Below are positions 34,694 to 43,788 of a DNA stretch of 64,000 bases, one piece after another. The position numbers and the translations under genes were made by a program. Within the stretch, counting starts at the first letter, position 1; every line of letters begins with the position of its first letter. A model generated the notes under the pieces. The model was not told where the DNA came from, searched no databases, and saw only the letters and a list, made by a program, of their open reading frames with translations. The stretch is from Blastococcus sp. KM273128 (GTDB taxonomy: Bacteria; Actinomycetota; Actinomycetes; Mycobacteriales; Geodermatophilaceae): positions 1 through 64,000 of the forward strand of contig NZ_SSXA01000005.1 in assembly GCF_021698975.1 (NCBI RefSeq). The letters are read 5' to 3'.

Positions 34694-36300
34694 CCGCCGT
34701 CCTGGAGCGGCCCGCGCCGCCGGCTCCGCGGCTGCGCCGCGACCGCCGGCGGTGGGCCTGGGGGCTGGGCGCCCTCGCGCTCGTGGGCTGGGCGCTGGCC
34801 GGCAGCGGCCTGTTCACCGGGCCGGTGCTGAACCCGGCCGGCACCGGGCAGGTCGGCCGCTTCCTCGGCGCCGCCGTCCGGCCGGAGCTGGGCGCGGAGT
34901 TCCTCGGCGTCGTCGCGGGCTCGACCCTGGTGACCGTCGCCTACGCCGTGCTCGGCGCCGGGCTGGCCGTGCTGATCGGTGCGCTGGGTGCGGTCCCGGC
35001 GTCCCGCACGACGTGGGGACGGCGGCGCACCGGCTGGCTGCTCACCCGCGGCGGGCTGGCGCTGCCGCGCGGCCTGCACGAGGCGGTGTGGGGCCTGCTG
35101 CTCGTGAACGTGCTGGGCCTGGACCCGTGGGTCGGGGTGCTGGCGATCGCCGTGCCCTACGGGGCGATCACCGCCAAGGTCTTCGCGGACCTGCTGGACG
35201 AGGTGCCGCGCGGGGCGTACCGGGCACTGCTCGCCGCCGGGGCCGGCCGCGGGACGGCGGCGCTCTACGGCCTGCTCCCCGCGGCCGCGGGCGGGCTGCT
35301 CTCCTACTCCTTCTACCGGCTGGAGTGCGCGGTGCGCTCCGCCGTCGTCCTCGGCCTGGTCGGCGCCGGCGGGCTGGGCTACCAGCTCGCGCTCTCCTTC
35401 ACCTCGCTGCGCTGGGAGCAGGTGTGGACGACGGTCTACGCGCTGGCGCTGCTGTGCCTGGTCGCCGACGTCGCCGGCCGGGCGGTGCGCCGCCGCGTCG
35501 CCGCACCGCGACCCGGGCCGCAGCGCGACCCGGTGCTCACCGGTGCCGTGCTGGCGGTCCTTGCGCTGACCGGCTGGGCGGTCTGGTACCTGGCGCTATC
35601 CCCCGCCGCCCTGGTCTCCGAGCGCACCCGCGAGCAGGTCGCCTGGGTCGCCTCGGCCGCGTGGCCCCCGGCGACCGACGGCGACCTGCTCGCGGCGGTG
35701 TGGGCGGCGTCGGTGGAGACGGTGCGGATGTCGGTGCTGGCGGTGGCGTTCGCGACGACGGGGGCGGTCGCGCTGGCCGGGCTCGCGGCGCGGCCGGGGC
35801 GCCCGGCCGGTCCCGGGCGCGCCGCGCTCGGGGTGCTCACCCGCGTCGGGCTGCTCCTGCTGCGCGCCGTCCCCCCACCGGTGTGGGCGCTGGTGCTCCT
35901 GTTCGTGCTGCTCCCCGGAGTGCTGCCCGGGGCCCTCGCGCTCGGCGTCTACACCCTCGGTGTGCTGGGGCGGCTGGTCGGCGAGGCGGTCGAGGAGGCC
36001 GACCGGCGCCCCGGCGAGGCGCTACGGGCCGCTGGTGCGCCACCTGCCGCCCGGTGGCTGTACGGCAGCGTGCCCGCGCTGGCCGGCCCGGTGCTGGCGC
36101 TGGCGCTGTACCGGTGGGAGGTGGTCGTGCGGGACACGGTGCTGGTCGGCCTGCTCGGCGCCGGCGGGATCGGCGTCCTGCTCTCGGCGGCGACGTCGTC
36201 GTTCGACTGGCCGGCGGTCACCACCGTGCTGGTCGCGATCGTGCTGCTCACCGTCGCCGTCGACCTGGTGGGAGCCCGCGCCCGCGCCGCCCTGCGATGA
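34690..36300 (+). CDS. Double PhnE-like ABC permease (two permease domains fused)
   Basis: A 536-residue membrane protein made of two permease units in tandem. The first is residues about 25-270, with the ATPase-contact segment LLDEVPRGAYRALLAAGAGRGTAALYGLLPAA. The second is about 285-535, with AVEEADRRPGEALRAAGAPPAARWLYGSVPALA. Each has a binding-protein-dependent transport domain with about six helices. Fused PhnE pairs occur in this transporter group, so one chain may form the entire pore. The GTG overlaps the ATPase stop by 4 nt. It is the last gene of the three-gene operon. Confidence 0.9.
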   Translation: MTAVLERPAPPAPRLRRDRRRWAWGLGALALVGWALAGSGLFTGPVLNPAGTGQVGRFLGAAVRPELGAEFLGVVAGSTLVTVAYAVLGAGLAVLIGALGAVPASRTTWGRRRTGWLLTRGGLALPRGLHEAVWGLLLVNVLGLDPWVGVLAIAVPYGAITAKVFADLLDEVPRGAYRALLAAGAGRGTAALYGLLPAAAGGLLSYSFYRLECAVRSAVVLGLVGAGGLGYQLALSFTSLRWEQVWTTVYALALLCLVADVAGRAVRRRVAAPRPGPQRDPVLTGAVLAVLALTGWAVWYLALSPAALVSERTREQVAWVASAAWPPATDGDLLAAVWAASVETVRMSVLAVAFATTGAVALAGLAARPGRPAGPGRAALGVLTRVGLLLLRAVPPPVWALVLLFVLLPGVLPGALALGVYTLGVLGRLVGEAVEEADRRPGEALRAAGAPPAARWLYGSVPALAGPVLALALYRWEVVVRDTVLVGLLGAGGIGVLLSAATSSFDWPAVTTVLVAIVLLTVAVDLVGARARAALR

Positions 36301-36413
36301 CACCGCGCCCCTCCGGGCCGCACCACGACCACGTGCCGTCCCCAGCTGCGACGAGTGCGTCCGTCCACCGCGCCGGGAACCCTCCGGCCCCACGCCACGG
36401 TGAACCGTGCTCT

Positions 36414-37163
36414 CTACCCCCAGCGGGTGCGGGCGGAGAGGGCGGCGAGCGCGGCCGCACCGGCCGTGGAGGTGCGCAGCACCTCGGGGCCCAGCCGGAC
36501 CGCCTCGGCCCCGGCCGCGCGGAACGCGACCACCTCGCCGTCGGAGAGCCCGCCCTCCGGGCCGACGACGACCACCACGGTCCCCGACGCGGGCACCGCC
36601 AGGCCGGCCAGCGGCCGCCGGGCCTGCTCGTGCAGGACGACGGCGAGGTCGGCCTCGGCGAGCATGCCGGCGACCTCGCGGGTGCTCATGGGCTCGGTGA
36701 CCTCGGGCAGCCGCGGCCGGCGGGACTGCTTGCTCGCCGCCCGGGCCGCCGCCCGCCACTTGGCGACGCCCTTGCCGACCCGGTCGTCGCGCCAGCGGGT
36801 CACGCAGCGGGCGGCCTGCCACGGCACGATCCGGTCGACGCCGAGCTCGGTGGCCAGGTCCACCGCGAGCGGGCCCCGGTCCCCCTTGGGCAGCGCCTGG
36901 ACGAGCACGAACTCCGGATCGGGCGCGGGCACCTCGAACCGGTCCCGGACGGCGACGCGCAGGCCCGCGGGCCCCGCGTCGACGACCTCACCCGCGGCGA
37001 CCGCCCCGGCGCCGTCCCCCACGCGCACCCGCTCGCCGGGTTGCAGCCGCAGCACGTCGACGGCGTGCCGGCCCTCCTGTCCCGCGACGAGGAGCTCCTC
37101 GCCGTCGGGCAGCTCGTCGAGCAGGAACAGCGGGGCGCCGTCGAGCTCGGGGGCCTCGGTCAC
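36414..37163 (-). CDS. rsmE: 16S rRNA (uracil-1498-N3)-methyltransferase RsmE
   Basis: A 249-residue SPOUT methyltransferase. An N-terminal PUA-like domain (GRHAVDVLRLQPGERVRVGDG) is followed by ALPKGDRGPLAVDLATELGVDRIVPWQAARCVTRW. The knotted SAM-binding end has VVVVVGPEGGLSDGEVVAFRAAGAEAVRLGPEVLRTSTA. It starts with a GTG 3 nt after the dnaJ stop. hrcA-dnaJ-rsmE is the standard order in many Gram-positive bacteria. Confidence 0.95.
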   Translation of the reverse strand: MTEAPELDGAPLFLLDELPDGEELLVAGQEGRHAVDVLRLQPGERVRVGDGAGAVAAGEVVDAGPAGLRVAVRDRFEVPAPDPEFVLVQALPKGDRGPLAVDLATELGVDRIVPWQAARCVTRWRDDRVGKGVAKWRAAARAASKQSRRPRLPEVTEPMSTREVAGMLAEADLAVVLHEQARRPLAGLAVPASGTVVVVVGPEGGLSDGEVVAFRAAGAEAVRLGPEVLRTSTAGAAALAALSARTRWG

Positions 37164-37166
37164 CGG

Positions 37167-38297
37167 TCAGCGCCCGTGGAACGCATCGCGGACCCGGGAG
37201 AACAGGCCGCCCTGCGCCTCGCGGTCGGCGCCGGGCTGGTCCTCGCCCCGCAGCGCGGCCAGCTCGCGCAGCAGCTTCTCCTGCTCGCCGTCGAGCCGGG
37301 TCGGCGTCTGCACCTCGACGTGCACCAGCAGGTCCCCGCGGCCCGTGGCCCGCAGCCGCGGCGCCCCGTGCGCGCGCAGGGTGAGCACGCTGCCCGACTG
37401 GGTGCCCGGGCGGATGTCGAGCTCCTCCTCGCCGTCGAGCGTCTTGAGGTTGAGCGTCGTGCCCAGCGCCGCGGCAGTCATCGGCAGGGTGACCCGGCAG
37501 TGCAGGTCCTCGCCGTCGCGGGTGAACACCTCGTGCGGGCGCTCGTGCACCTCCACGTACAGGTCGCCGGCCGGCCCGCCGCCGGGGCCGACCTCGCCCT
37601 GGCCGGTGAGCCGGATGCGCATCCCGTCCTCCACGCCGGCCGGCACCTTGACCGACAGGGTGCGGCGGGCCCGCACGCGACCGTCGCCGCCGCACTTCGG
37701 GCACGGCTGCGGGATGACCTGGCCGGTGCCCGAGCAGGTCGGGCAGGGGCGGCTGGACACGACCTGGCCGAGGAAGCCGCGCTGCACGCTCTGCACCTCG
37801 CCGCGCCCGGAGCAGGTGCCGCAGGTCGCCGGGTGGGTGCCGGGCGCGGTGCCGGCCCCGGTGCAGGCGTCGCAGAGGACGGCGGTGTCGACGGTGAGGT
37901 CCTTGGTGGTGCCGAAGACGCTCTCGTCGAGCTCCAGCTCCACCGGGATGAGCGCGTCCCGCCCGGCCCGCGTGCGGCTGCGCGGCCCGCGGGTGGCCGC
38001 CCCGCCGAAGAAGGCGTCCATGATGTCGCCCAGGCCGCCGAAGCCGGCGCCGCCGAAGCCACCGGCACCCCCCGCCCCCGCGTCGAAGGGGTCACCGCCG
38101 AGGTCGACGATCCGGCGCTTCTCCGGGTCGGTCAGCGCCTCGTAGGCGCGGGTGACCTCCTGGAAGCGCTCCTTGGCCTCCGGATCGGGGTTGACGTCGG
38201 GGTGGAGGTCGCGGGCCAGCCGCCGGTAGGCGCGCTTGATGTCCTGGTCGGTCGCGCCCTGGGCGAGGCCCAGCACGCCGTAGTAGTCGGTCGCCAT
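37167..38297 (-). CDS. dnaJ: Chaperone protein DnaJ
   Basis: A 376-residue full-length DnaJ co-chaperone of DnaK. The J domain (residues 1-70) has the HPD triad in [10 protein letters not shown] Gly/Phe-rich linker ([16 protein letters not shown]) follows. Four zinc-finger CxxCxGxG repeats ([32 protein letters not shown]) lie between about residues 145 and 215, and then the peptide-binding C-terminal domains. It is cotranscribed with hrcA behind the CIRCE element, so it is a heat-shock copy. Confidence 0.96.
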   Translation of the reverse strand: MATDYYGVLGLAQGATDQDIKRAYRRLARDLHPDVNPDPEAKERFQEVTRAYEALTDPEKRRIVDLGGDPFDAGAGGAGGFGGAGFGGLGDIMDAFFGGAATRGPRSRTRAGRDALIPVELELDESVFGTTKDLTVDTAVLCDACTGAGTAPGTHPATCGTCSGRGEVQSVQRGFLGQVVSSRPCPTCSGTGQVIPQPCPKCGGDGRVRARRTLSVKVPAGVEDGMRIRLTGQGEVGPGGGPAGDLYVEVHERPHEVFTRDGEDLHCRVTLPMTAAALGTTLNLKTLDGEEELDIRPGTQSGSVLTLRAHGAPRLRATGRGDLLVHVEVQTPTRLDGEQEKLLRELAALRGEDQPGADREAQGGLFSRVRDAFHGR

Positions 38298-38313
38298 CGA
38301 AGGTGTCTCGTCC

Positions 38314-39336
38314 TCAGCTCTCGGCCAGCAGGTGGCCGACGTAGCGGGCCACGGCTCGCACCGCGGCCATGTTCCCTGGGTAGTCCATGCGCGTCGGCCC
38401 CACGACGCCGAGGCCGCCGAGCGCCCGGTCGCCGGAGCCGTACCCGACGGTGACCAGCGAGGCCCCCGTCAGCGCCTCGTGCGCGTTCTCCTCGCCGATG
38501 CGGACCAGCACGGTGCCGGCGTCGACCTCGCTCATCAGGCGCAGGACGACGACCTGCTCCTCGAGCGCCTCCAGCAGCGGCCGCAGCGTGCCGGAGAAGT
38601 CGGTGCCGCCGCCACGGGCGAGGTTCGCCGTCCCGCCGATGACCAGCCGGTCCTCGCTCGGCTCGACGAGGGTCTCGACGAGCGTGGCGCTGACGGCGGC
38701 GACCAGCCCCCGCAGGTGCAGCGGCGCCGTCTCCAGCAGGACGGGCACCTTGTCGCCGGCCTCGGCGAGCTTCACCCCGGCGAACGCGGCGTTCAGCAGC
38801 GCCCGCAGCTCGGGGACGGCGGTGGCGTCGACGTCGGGCGGGCAGTCGACGACCCGCTGCTCCACCCGCCCGGTGTCGGTGATCAGCACCAGCAGCAGCC
38901 GGCCGACCGCCACCTGCACGACCTCGAGGTGACGGACGGCGCTGCGCGACAGCGCCGGGTACTGGACGACCGCCACCTGGCGGGTCAGCTGGGCGAGCAG
39001 CCGCACGGTGCGGCCGAGCACGTCGTGCAGGTCGACGGCGCCGTCGAGGAAGCGCTCGATCGCCCGGCGCTCCGCGGCCGACAGCGGCTTCACCGCCGAG
39101 AGCCGGTCGACGAAGAGCCGGTAGCCCTTGTCGGTGGGCACCCGGCCGGCGCTGGTGTGCGGCTGGGTGATGTAGCCCTGCTCCTCCAGCACCGCCATGT
39201 CGTTGCGGATCGTCGCCGGCGAGACGCCGAGGTCGTGCCGCTCGGCGAGGGCCTTGCTGCCCACCGGGTCGTTGGTGGAGACGAAGTCCTGGACGATGGC
39301 CCGGAGGACCTCCAGGCGGCGTTCGTCGTGCGCCAC
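38314..39336 (-). CDS. hrcA: Heat-inducible transcription repressor HrcA
   Basis: A 340-residue repressor of class I heat-shock genes. The winged-helix N-terminus reads [68 protein letters not shown], followed by a dimerisation/GAF-like domain. The GTG at 39336 has GGGGAGG 8 nt upstream; the open frame beyond is not homologous. A CIRCE element lies 81 nt upstream, so HrcA represses its own operon. Confidence 0.96.
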   Translation of the reverse strand: MAHDERRLEVLRAIVQDFVSTNDPVGSKALAERHDLGVSPATIRNDMAVLEEQGYITQPHTSAGRVPTDKGYRLFVDRLSAVKPLSAAERRAIERFLDGAVDLHDVLGRTVRLLAQLTRQVAVVQYPALSRSAVRHLEVVQVAVGRLLLVLITDTGRVEQRVVDCPPDVDATAVPELRALLNAAFAGVKLAEAGDKVPVLLETAPLHLRGLVAAVSATLVETLVEPSEDRLVIGGTANLARGGGTDFSGTLRPLLEALEEQVVVLRLMSEVDAGTVLVRIGEENAHEALTGASLVTVGYGSGDRALGGLGVVGPTRMDYPGNMAAVRAVARYVGHLLAES

Positions 39337-39416
39337 GGTGACACCTCCCCGTACCGGTCGACGTGCCGTGCCGCACCACCGGGGCGCGGGACCACCACCG
39401 GTCCCGGGCCACGCCC

Positions 39417-39449
39417 GGCCTGGCACTCGCACGGACAGAGTGCCAGGCC
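39417..39449. promoter_or_regulatory. CIRCE operator of the hrcA-dnaJ operon
   Basis: The inverted repeat GGCCTGGCACTC-N9-GAGTGCCAGGCC has 12 perfect base pairs. Its core TGGCACTC-N9-GAGTGCCA is the HrcA-binding CIRCE consensus. It lies 81 nt upstream of hrcA. A TATGCT -10-like hexamer on the minus strand (39452-39457) directly abuts it, so bound HrcA would block the promoter. Confidence 0.93.
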
Positions 39450-39592
39450 AGCATACGCCTAGGACGTCGTCCCCCACCGGCGCTCGCGGGCCCGCGGAGG
39501 GACCGGCCGGAGCGGGGCGCGGTCCGGTGCCGGCGGCTAGGCTGGGGGTGGTCGGTGCCCCTGGCCGGGGCGGAGAGCGGGAGGTCGGTCCC

Positions 39593-39970
39593 CTGATCTT
39601 CAAAGGCGTGCGCAACGGCCGCCCCTATCCCGACCACGGGCTCTCCCCACGCGACTGGGCGATGATCCCGCCGCGCCAGGTCCGGCTGGACACGCTGACC
39701 ACCACCAAGCGCGAACTGGCCCTGGACGCGCTGCTCGCCGACGACTCGACCTTCTACGGCGACCTCTTCCCGCACGCGGTGCAGTGGCACGGCGAGCTCT
39801 ACCTGGAGGACGGGCTGCACCGGGCGCTGCGCGCGGCGCTGCAGCAGCGCAACGTCATCCACGTGCGTGTGCTGGACCTGGACGCGCTCGCCCCGGTGCG
39901 GGCACCCGAGGGCCCGAGCACCGCCTCCCTGCCCGCGCAGCCCCCGGTCCCCGGCCCGCGCGGCCGCTGA
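39593..39970 (+). CDS. Conserved actinobacterial protein beside hrcA
   Basis: A 125-residue protein of a family widely conserved in actinobacteria: [64 protein letters not shown], then [26 protein letters not shown]. The role is unknown; database names vary. The [14 protein letters not shown] segment resembles ParB-like nuclease domains. The family start falls on a CTG at 39593 that is 8 nt after GGGAGG; a GTG at 39608 is in frame but too far from that site. The proline-rich tail is not conserved-looking. Confidence 0.8.
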   Translation: MIFKGVRNGRPYPDHGLSPRDWAMIPPRQVRLDTLTTTKRELALDALLADDSTFYGDLFPHAVQWHGELYLEDGLHRALRAALQQRNVIHVRVLDLDALAPVRAPEGPSTASLPAQPPVPGPRGR

Positions 39971-39973
39971 CGG

Positions 39974-40579
39974 CTACAGCCAGCCCTTCTCCTCCGCGAC
40001 GCGGGCCGCCTCCACCCGGGTGCGGGCGCCGGTCTTGCCGATCGCCGAGGAGAGGTAGTTGCGCACCGTCCCCTCGGAGAGGAACAGCCGGCCCGCGATG
40101 TCGGCCACGGTCGCGCCGTCGGCCGCGGCCCGCAGCACGTCCGCCTCCCGCGACGACAGCGGCGTCGCGCCGATCGCCAGCGCGGCGGCGGCGAGGTCGC
40201 GGTCGATGATCCGCTCCCCCGCCATGACGGCCCGGATGCCCTGGGCGAGCTCGCTCACCGGGGCGTCCTTGACCAGGAACCCGGCGGCGCCGACCTCCAT
40301 GGCCCGGCGCAGGAAGCCCGGCCGCCCGAAGGTGGTGAGGATGACCGCGCGGCACCCGGGCAGCGCCGTGGCGAGCTCCCGGGCCGCGGTCAGGCCGTCG
40401 GCACCGGGCATCTCGATGTCCAGCAGCGCCACGTCGGGACGGTGCTCGACGGCGGCCGCCACCACGGCGTCCCCCCGCCCCACCTCGGCCACCACCTCGA
40501 TGTCGTCCTCGAGCTCCAGCAGCGCCCGCAACGCCCCGCGGACCATCGTCTGGTCCTCGGCGATGAGCACCCGGATCAC
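39974..40579 (-). CDS. NarL/LuxR-type response regulator
   Basis: A 201-residue response regulator. The receiver domain has IRVLIAEDQTMVR, the phosphorylated Asp in DVALLDIEMPGADG, and VILTTFGRPGFLRRAMEVGAAGFLVKDAPVSEL. A C-terminal LuxR helix-turn-helix follows (LSSREADVLRAAADGATVADIAGRLFLSEGTVRNYLSSAIGKTGARTR). The GTG overlaps the kinase stop by 4 nt. It probably controls the adjoining ABC exporter. The stop codon is TAG. Confidence 0.94.
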   Translation of the reverse strand: MIRVLIAEDQTMVRGALRALLELEDDIEVVAEVGRGDAVVAAAVEHRPDVALLDIEMPGADGLTAARELATALPGCRAVILTTFGRPGFLRRAMEVGAAGFLVKDAPVSELAQGIRAVMAGERIIDRDLAAAALAIGATPLSSREADVLRAAADGATVADIAGRLFLSEGTVRNYLSSAIGKTGARTRVEAARVAEEKGWL

Positions 40580-41697
40580 GACGCCGTCACCGGCGAAGCG
40601 GCGACCGGGCTGGTCAGCGGCACCGACGCGGTGAGCCGGAAGCCGGAACCGGCGTCCGCGCCGTGGTCCAGCCGGCCCCCCACCGCGGCGAGACGCTCGG
40701 CGAGCCCGCACAGCCCGGCGCCGGCCGGGGCGTCCCCGCCGCGACCGTCGTCGGCGACGGTCAGCTCGACGGCGTCGTCGCCGGTCCGCAGGGTCACCGT
40801 CACCGACCGCGCCCCGCTGTGCCGCAGCACGTTGGTGGTCGCCTCGCGCACGACCCAGCCGAGCACGGCGTCGACCGGCCCGGGCAGCGACCGCCCGGGC
40901 GCCGGCGCCCGGAGCGCGATGCCGGCCGCCGACAGCGCGGACCGCGCCTCGGCCAGCGCCTGGGCGAGGTTCACCTGGCGGTAGCCGCTGACCGCGTCGC
41001 GCACCTCGGCGAGCGCCCGCCGCGCCGCGGCCTCGACGTCGGCCATCTCCTGGCGGGCTCGGGCGGGGTCGCGCTCGGCGAGCCGGCCGGCCAGCTCGCT
41101 CTTGAGCGCGATCAGGGACAGGCTGTGCCCGAGCAGGTCGTGCAGGTCGCGGGCGAAGCGCAGCCGCTCCTCGGCCACGGCGTTGCGCGCCAGCTCCTCC
41201 CGGGCCTCCACCAGCTCGTTGTTCACCGAGATCAGCTGCCGCATGCCGCGGAGCGCGAACGCGGTGAGCACGCACATCACCGGCAGGATGAAGACCTCGC
41301 CGAGGACGCCGTGCGCGGCCAGCACCCCGGCGCAGACGGCGCCGGCCCCGAGGACCGCCGGCCAGACCCACCGCTGCGGCAGGGCCACCGAGGCCGCGGC
41401 GGAGACGTAGATCATCAACCCGGCCCAGGCGGGGCCCAGCCAGACCGCCAGCCCGACACCGATGACGGCGACGACCGCCAGCGGCACCCGGGGCCAGTCG
41501 CGGCGCTCGCCGAAGGCGTCCCCGAAGATGCCGAGGTAGACGACGGTGAAGGCGACCAGCCCCGCGGCCGCCACGAGCTGCACCGGCAGCGGCCTCGGCG
41601 TGCTGACCAGGTCGGCGACCGGGAAGACCTGGAACAGCAGCCAGGGCACGGCCCAGCCCAGGCGCTGCCAGCGGTTCGGGAGACCCACGGGGCGCAC
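40576..41697 (-). CDS. DesK/NarX-type sensor histidine kinase
   Basis: A 373-residue kinase with five or six N-terminal membrane helices (residues 15-145). A short coiled coil leads to HisKA_3 with the phosphorylated His in RFARDLHDLLGHSLSLIALKSELAGRL, and a HATPase_c domain (VVREATTNVLRHSGA; DDGRGGDAPAGAGLCGLAERLAAVGG) closes the protein. There is no separate sensor domain, so the membrane part or a partner may sense the signal. The GTG at 41697 is 11 nt after the permease stop. It pairs with the downstream regulator. Confidence 0.92.
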   Translation of the reverse strand: MRPVGLPNRWQRLGWAVPWLLFQVFPVADLVSTPRPLPVQLVAAAGLVAFTVVYLGIFGDAFGERRDWPRVPLAVVAVIGVGLAVWLGPAWAGLMIYVSAAASVALPQRWVWPAVLGAGAVCAGVLAAHGVLGEVFILPVMCVLTAFALRGMRQLISVNNELVEAREELARNAVAEERLRFARDLHDLLGHSLSLIALKSELAGRLAERDPARARQEMADVEAAARRALAEVRDAVSGYRQVNLAQALAEARSALSAAGIALRAPAPGRSLPGPVDAVLGWVVREATTNVLRHSGARSVTVTLRTGDDAVELTVADDGRGGDAPAGAGLCGLAERLAAVGGRLDHGADAGSGFRLTASVPLTSPVAASPVTAS

Positions 41698-41708
41698 GGT
41701 AACCGGGC

Positions 41709-42455
41709 TCAGCCCGCGACCGCGTGCAGCGGCCGCTCCCGGGCGACGGAGACCGCGATCAGCCCGAAGGCGGCGGTGAAGCCGGCCATCGCCAGGACCG
41801 CCCCCGCCGCGGGCCAGCCCCCGGCCGCCACGCCGCGGCCCAGCTCGGCGTACCAGTAGGACGGCAGCGTGTAGGCCAGCCCGCGCATCGCCTCGGGCAG
41901 AATCTCCACGGGCCACCACAGCCCGCCGAGGGCCGCCAGCACGACGCCCAGGATGCCGATCGCACCTCCGGCGGCCTTCTCGTCCAGCGCCAGCCCGACC
42001 AGCAGCCCCAGCGCCACGAACGCCGCCGACCCGGCCCAGAGCACCGCCAGCAGCGCCAGCCAGGTGCCGGCGGGCAGCTGCACCCCGTTGACGAACCGCC
42101 CGACGAACGCGACCACCAGCAGGCTCGGCAGCGCCAGCAGCACCCCGACGACGACGTCGACGGCGAACACCTGCGTCTGCGGCACGGGCGTGACGCGGAG
42201 CTGGCGCAGCCACCCCGAGGCGCGGTCGAACGAGATGCGGATGGTCGCGCCCAGGGAGGCGCCGATGGCTCCGTACGCCATCATCGAGACCATGATCGAC
42301 GCCGAGACCTCCTGACGCTCGGCCACCCCCGGCATCTGCCCGCCGATGATCTTCGTCAGGAAGATCGTGAACAGCGCCGGCAGCAGCACGGTGAAGAAGA
42401 CGAACTGCTTGTTGCGCGCCACCCGGCGCAGCTGGAAGGCGAAGAGCGGGTTCAC
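41709..42455 (-). CDS. ABC-2 type exporter permease
   Basis: A 248-residue ABC-2 permease with six helices. It opens NPLFAFQLRRVARNKQFVFFTVLLPALFTIFL and has the central SMMAYGAIGASLGATIRISFDRASGWLRQLRVTPV block typical of drug- and lantibiotic-type exporters. Its GTG overlaps the ATPase stop by 4 nt. With the upstream ATPase and downstream two-component pair it forms a four-gene unit of the kind that detects and expels cell-envelope-active compounds. The substrate is unknown. Confidence 0.9.
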   Translation of the reverse strand: MNPLFAFQLRRVARNKQFVFFTVLLPALFTIFLTKIIGGQMPGVAERQEVSASIMVSMMAYGAIGASLGATIRISFDRASGWLRQLRVTPVPQTQVFAVDVVVGVLLALPSLLVVAFVGRFVNGVQLPAGTWLALLAVLWAGSAAFVALGLLVGLALDEKAAGGAIGILGVVLAALGGLWWPVEILPEAMRGLAYTLPSYWYAELGRGVAAGGWPAAGAVLAMAGFTAAFGLIAVSVARERPLHAVAG

Positions 42456-43375
42456 CGGGTCGCTCCGATCGTGGTCTGCCGGCGGGCGGGGAGGAGGGAG
42501 AGGACGGCGTCCTCGAGGGAGGCGCCGCGCACCTCGAGGTCGGGCAGCCCGCCGTCGGCGAGCAGGGCGCGCAGGGTGGCGTCGGCATCCGTCGTCGCCA
42601 ACCGGACGGTGCCGCCCTGCCAGGTCACCGCCGTGACGCCCGGGACGCCCTCGAACCGCTGCCCGGGGGCGGCGGTGAAGGAGACGGTGCGCCCGCCGAC
42701 GCCGGACTTGATCTCGGCCGCGGTCCCGTCGGCGACGACGCGGCCACCGGCCACGACCACCACCCGGTCGGCGACGGCGTCGGCCTCGTCGAGGTGGTGG
42801 GTGGCGAAGACGACGGTGTGCCCGCGCCCGGCCAGGCCGCGCATCGTCGTCCAGAAGGCGCGGCGGGCCTCGACGTCCATGGCGGAGGTCGGCTCGTCCA
42901 GGAGCAGCAGCGGCGGGGCGCCGACGAGCGCCAGCGCCAGCAGCACGCGCTGGCGCTGCCCGCCGGAGAGCGCCTCCACCGGCCGGTCGAGCAGGCCGTC
43001 GATGCCCGCGGTGGTGACCAGGTCGGCCTGCGGCCAGGTGCCCTCCCCCGCGGCCCGCCCGAAGCTCCGCCGGACCAGGTCCAGCACCTCGCCGACGCGG
43101 GTCTCCGTGGGCAGGCCGCCGTGCTGCAGCATCGCGCCGATGCTCCCGGCGCGGACCGCGTCCCGTGGGGTGCGGCCGAGCACGCGCACCTCCCCGGCCG
43201 AGGGGTTGAGCAGGCCGAGGACGGCGTTCACCGTCGTCGACTTGCCGGCTCCGTTCGGCCCGAGCAGGGCGACGGTCTGGCCGCGCGGGATGGTGAGGTC
43301 GAGGGAGTCGACGGCGACCGCGTCGCCGTAGCGGACGGTGAGCCCGCGGATCTCGAGGGCGGGTGCGGGAGGCAT
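42452..43375 (-). CDS. ABC exporter ATPase (drug-resistance type)
   Basis: A 307-residue ATPase: Walker A LLGPNGAGKSTTVNAVLGLL, signature LSGGQRQRVLLALALVG, Walker B LLLLDEPTSAMDVEARRAF, H-loop FATHHLDEAD. A C-terminal extension of about 80 residues is typical of DrrA-like exporters. The ATG at 43375 (MPPAPALEIRGL) follows GGGAGG-like bases; the in-frame start at 43441 adds 22 non-conserved residues. It is the first gene of the exporter/two-component operon. Confidence 0.92.
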   Translation of the reverse strand: MPPAPALEIRGLTVRYGDAVAVDSLDLTIPRGQTVALLGPNGAGKSTTVNAVLGLLNPSAGEVRVLGRTPRDAVRAGSIGAMLQHGGLPTETRVGEVLDLVRRSFGRAAGEGTWPQADLVTTAGIDGLLDRPVEALSGGQRQRVLLALALVGAPPLLLLDEPTSAMDVEARRAFWTTMRGLAGRGHTVVFATHHLDEADAVADRVVVVAGGRVVADGTAAEIKSGVGGRTVSFTAAPGQRFEGVPGVTAVTWQGGTVRLATTDADATLRALLADGGLPDLEVRGASLEDAVLSLLPARRQTTIGATR

Positions 43376-43473
43376 GGGACGAGCCTGCCGCGCGGGCGGG
43401 CGGCCGGAGTAGTGCCGGACGTCGCCGGCCGCGTCTGACATCCGTCAGGTGCGGCCGGCGACGACGACGAGGC

Positions 43474-43788
43474 TCAGGCGGCGGCGGTGCAGGCGACGCA
43501 GGTGCGCGCGAACGGGCGCAGCTCCAGCCGCTCCTCGGGGATGGCGGTGCCGCACCCGGTGCAGCGGCCGTAGGTGCCCTCGTCGATGCGGGCGAGCGCG
43601 GCGTCGATCTCCTCGATGGTGCGCTGCAGGTCGGCGCTGCGGCGCTGGGCGACCGGGTCGGGCACCGAGGTGGCGCACTCGACGAGCGCCTCCTCGCGCT
43701 GCTGGACGGCCTCGGCGCGCTGGCCCTCCAGGAGGAGGCGGAAGCGGTCGGCCGGGGCGGCGGTCGGGCTGTCGATGCTGGCGGACAT
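43474..43788 (-). CDS. DksA/TraR-type zinc-finger protein
   Basis: A 104-residue protein with a long helical N-terminus (DRFRLLLEGQRAEAVQQREEALVECATSVPDPVAQRRSADLQRTIEEIDAAL) and a C4 zinc finger (CTGCGTAIPEERLELRPFARTCVAC). Small DksA-like proteins of this kind may bind RNA polymerase; actinobacterial members are poorly known. The ATG at 43788 has GGAGATC 5 nt upstream. The helix contains no acidic DxxDxA tip motif that I can recognise. Confidence 0.88.
   Translation of the reverse strand: MSASIDSPTAAPADRFRLLLEGQRAEAVQQREEALVECATSVPDPVAQRRSADLQRTIEEIDAALARIDEGTYGRCTGCGTAIPEERLELRPFARTCVACTAAA

Noticed and set aside
34752-38453. Very long open frame of 1233 codons on the plus strand
   Set aside because: It runs through the permease, intergenic DNA and the opposite strands of rsmE and dnaJ, with arginine/glycine/alanine-rich translation typical of GC-rich shadow frames. 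The real genes in other frames have clear motifs.
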